DNA from: Vagococcus lutrae | GTDB lineage: Bacteria; Bacillota; Bacilli; Lactobacillales; Vagococcaceae | NCBI RefSeq assembly: GCF_003987555.1 | Contig: NZ_NGJW01000011.1 | Location: forward strand, 1-64,000 | Length of the DNA stretch: 64,000 nt | Direction: 5' to 3' | Part shown: in pieces, positions 62,375 through 64,000 of the stretch | Layout: the number at the start of each line of letters is the position of its first letter | Position numbering within the stretch: position 1 is the first letter of the stretch | Program-made: the position numbers and the translations under genes | Notes under the pieces: model-generated | Database searches by the model: none | Told to the model about the DNA's origin: nothing | The model's input: only the letters and a program-made list of their open reading frames with translations

Positions 62375-63526
62375 ATGACGAGCTATATTTACGCAGATAA
62401 ATTCTTTTTGAAAAGTGGCGTAGTGGGACCGGGTTATTTAGAAGTAAAAGATGGAAAATTTGGAAAGATTTTAGATGAAGTGGCAGATGAGGCCCAAGTG
62501 ACGAATTATCAAGGGAAATGGATTGCACCAGGATTGGTAGATACACATATTCATGGCTATGCCAATCATGATGTTATGGACAATGATGCAGAAGGATTGA
62601 AAGTAATGTCTGAAGCACTACTTTCATGCGGTGTGACGTCATTTTTACCGACAACGCTAACATCTTCGCGTGAACTACTAACGCAAGTGGCTCGTACGAT
62701 TGGGGAAACATATCAAGACGTCAAAGGGGCAAAAATTAAAGGAATTTATTTTGAAGGACCTTTTTTCACTGAAAAACATAAAGGTGCACAGAATCCTTCT
62801 TATTTCTTTGACCCAAGTTTAGAAGTTTTTAATGAATGGCAAGAAGCGTCTGGTGGGATTATTAAAAAGATAGCATTGGCACCAGAACGTGAAGGCGTAT
62901 CCGAGTTTGTTAAAGAAGTGACATCACAAGGAGTTGTTGTGGCTTTAGGGCATAGTGATGCGACTTTAAAAGAAGCACAAGCCGCAGTTGAGGCAGGTGC
63001 AAGTGTCTTTGTTCATGCGTTTAATGGTATGCGTGGCTTACACCATCGTGAGCCCGGAATGGTAGGGGCTGCTATGAGCCTACATGACGTTTATTCAGAG
63101 TTAATTTGTGACGGACACCATGTACATCCGGATTCCGTCGATATTTTAGTACAAGCTCAAGGACATGATCACATTGCGTTAATCACCGACTGTATGATGG
63201 CTGGCGGCATGCCTGATGGCGAATACATGTTAGGAGAGTTTCCTGTAACTGTTGGTAACGGTACTGCACGAATGGCGGAAGGAAATCTTGCCGGAAGTAT
63301 TTTAAAATTAAAAGAAGGCCTGAAAAATGTTGTGGATTGGGGCATTGCCACACCTGAACAAGCGGTGATGATGGCTACATTAATTCCTGCAGTAAGCTGT
63401 AAAATCGACGATGAGTGTGGTGTGATTGCAGAAGGTCGTGACGCTGATTTTATCGTTTTAAATCCAGCGATGGAATTAGAAGCGACTTATCTAGACGGGG
63501 AATTACGTTATCAAGATGGTGAATAA
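62375..63526 (+). CDS. nagA: N-acetylglucosamine-6-phosphate deacetylase
   Basis: NagA deacetylates GlcNAc-6-phosphate to glucosamine-6-phosphate in amino-sugar and wall recycling. The 383-residue amidohydrolase has the metal motif VDTHIHGYANHDVMD, FEGPFF, metal histidines in LGHSDAT and HAFNGMRGLHHREPG, and the catalytic Asp in LITDCMMAGGMPDG. GAGGGATAG lies before the ATG. No nagB is adjacent. The 3' end overlaps an acetyltransferase gene by 11 bp. Confidence 0.94.
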   Translation: MTSYIYADKFFLKSGVVGPGYLEVKDGKFGKILDEVADEAQVTNYQGKWIAPGLVDTHIHGYANHDVMDNDAEGLKVMSEALLSCGVTSFLPTTLTSSRELLTQVARTIGETYQDVKGAKIKGIYFEGPFFTEKHKGAQNPSYFFDPSLEVFNEWQEASGGIIKKIALAPEREGVSEFVKEVTSQGVVVALGHSDATLKEAQAAVEAGASVFVHAFNGMRGLHHREPGMVGAAMSLHDVYSELICDGHHVHPDSVDILVQAQGHDHIALITDCMMAGGMPDGEYMLGEFPVTVGNGTARMAEGNLAGSILKLKEGLKNVVDWGIATPEQAVMMATLIPAVSCKIDDECGVIAEGRDADFIVLNPAMELEATYLDGELRYQDGE

Positions 63527-64000
63527 AAAATCACTCGACAAACAAAAAATGCTAGCAAGTCGCGCTTATCAAGCGGGCACGTCTCAATTGGCAGCAGAAC
63601 GGTTAGCTTGTCGTCAAGTCTTGCATGAGTTCAATCAGATGTCGCCTACGGACATTCAAGATAAAGGAATGGAAAAGCTCGCAACATTATTTGGTGCTAG
63701 CGACAACTTCTTTTTCGAACCCCCTTTTCGTTGCGATTATGGGTATAATATTCATCTTGGAAAAAATGTTTACGCCAACTTTAATTTAACTATTTTAGAT
63801 TGTCAAAAAGTTGAGATTGGCGATGATGTTATGTTTGGCCCCAATGTTAGCTTATTTACGGCGAGTCATCCTTTAGATGCGACGCAACGCCATGAAGAAG
63901 GTTGGGAATATGCTGAGCCGATAAAAATTGGCAACCGTGTTTGGATAGGGGGTCAGACGGTCATCAATCCGAATGTGACGATTGGCGATGATACGGTAAT
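63516..64000 (+). CDS. Sugar O-acetyltransferase (Maa/LacA family), cut by window edge
   Basis: The reading frame from ATG 63516 is open to the window edge (about 161 residues seen). It starts with the Mac-type N-terminal domain (MLASRAYQAG, CRQVLHEFNQ) and enters a left-handed beta-helix of hexapeptide repeats (FRCDYGYNIHLGKNVYANFN, IGDDVMFGPNVSLFTASHP), typical of maltose/galactoside acetyltransferases using acetyl-CoA. It overlaps nagA by 11 bp, implying coupling and a sugar-related role. The C-terminus lies outside the window. Confidence 0.88.
   Translation, partial: MVNKKSLDKQKMLASRAYQAGTSQLAAERLACRQVLHEFNQMSPTDIQDKGMEKLATLFGASDNFFFEPPFRCDYGYNIHLGKNVYANFNLTILDCQKVEIGDDVMFGPNVSLFTASHPLDATQRHEEGWEYAEPIKIGNRVWIGGQTVINPNVTIGDDTV

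Overview
The window is chromosomal DNA from a low-GC Gram-positive bacterium of the order Lactobacillales, most likely family Enterococcaceae (Vagococcus or Enterococcus; the genus cannot be fixed from one window). The main grounds are an ebp-type pilus locus with its own Mga-like regulator, Gram-positive DNA-replication genes in Bacillus-like order (dnaX, ebfC, recR, tmk, darA, holB, ricT, yabA, rsmI), a small-type SRP RNA, strong AGGAGG ribosome binding sites and short T-tailed intrinsic terminators. No rRNA, tRNA, CRISPR array or prophage was seen. The only insertion-sequence trace is a probable ISL3-type transposase start at the left edge, plus a related repeat at 21718-21766.

Layout. 1-5043: IS edge, PucR-like regulator, tadA, SRP RNA and a minus-strand ydjI-ydjG-ydjH membrane-stress operon. 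5247-12054: replication, recombination and nucleotide genes on the plus strand, ending in rsmI. 12147-21643: pilus island with a divergent Mga/EbpR-like regulator, tip adhesin, basal pilin, backbone pilin and two class C sortases; the second sortase carries an unusual C-terminal tail. 21775-25259: heterodimeric ABC exporter with one degenerate ATP site. 25349-26955: YwlG, ribosomal protein L25 with a long structured leader, and a cluster of four perfect DnaA boxes. 27002-29594: amino-acid ABC importer under a lysine riboswitch. 29663-34865: small membrane protein, YhaN/YhaO nuclease pair, rpsD with a folded leader. 34880-37059: feoAB with a DtxR-type palindrome. 37112-42034: comEA-comEB-comEC-holA and convergent rpsT. 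42257-46916: Pit phosphate transporter with accessory protein, a P1B-4 metal exporter with Fur/PerR-type boxes, uppP. 47130-51952: AraC-type regulator and a sugar oxidoreductase/ThuA/TIM-barrel operon. 51998-64000: zwf, DtxR/MntR-type regulator, an unknown protein with an acyl-ACP thioesterase, opuCABCD, an aminotransferase, a CDP-alcohol phosphatidyltransferase, an XRE/TPR regulator, nagA and a truncated sugar O-acetyltransferase.

How the genes work together. Metal handling recurs: Fe(II) import (feoAB), probable Fe(II) export (P1B-4 ATPase) and a DtxR-family regulator lie within 20 kb, with two different operator types. Cell-surface functions also recur: pilus polymerisation, undecaprenyl phosphate recycling, phospholipid head-group synthesis and osmolyte uptake. 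The points most worth a second look are the sortase with a predicted cytoplasmic beta-rich tail, the DnaA-box cluster away from any dnaA gene, the lysine riboswitch that re-assigns a 'glutamine-type' ABC importer, the L25 leader with a possible leader peptide, and the dual Fur-like boxes of the metal exporter. All assignments come from reading the sequence by eye; no database search was run.
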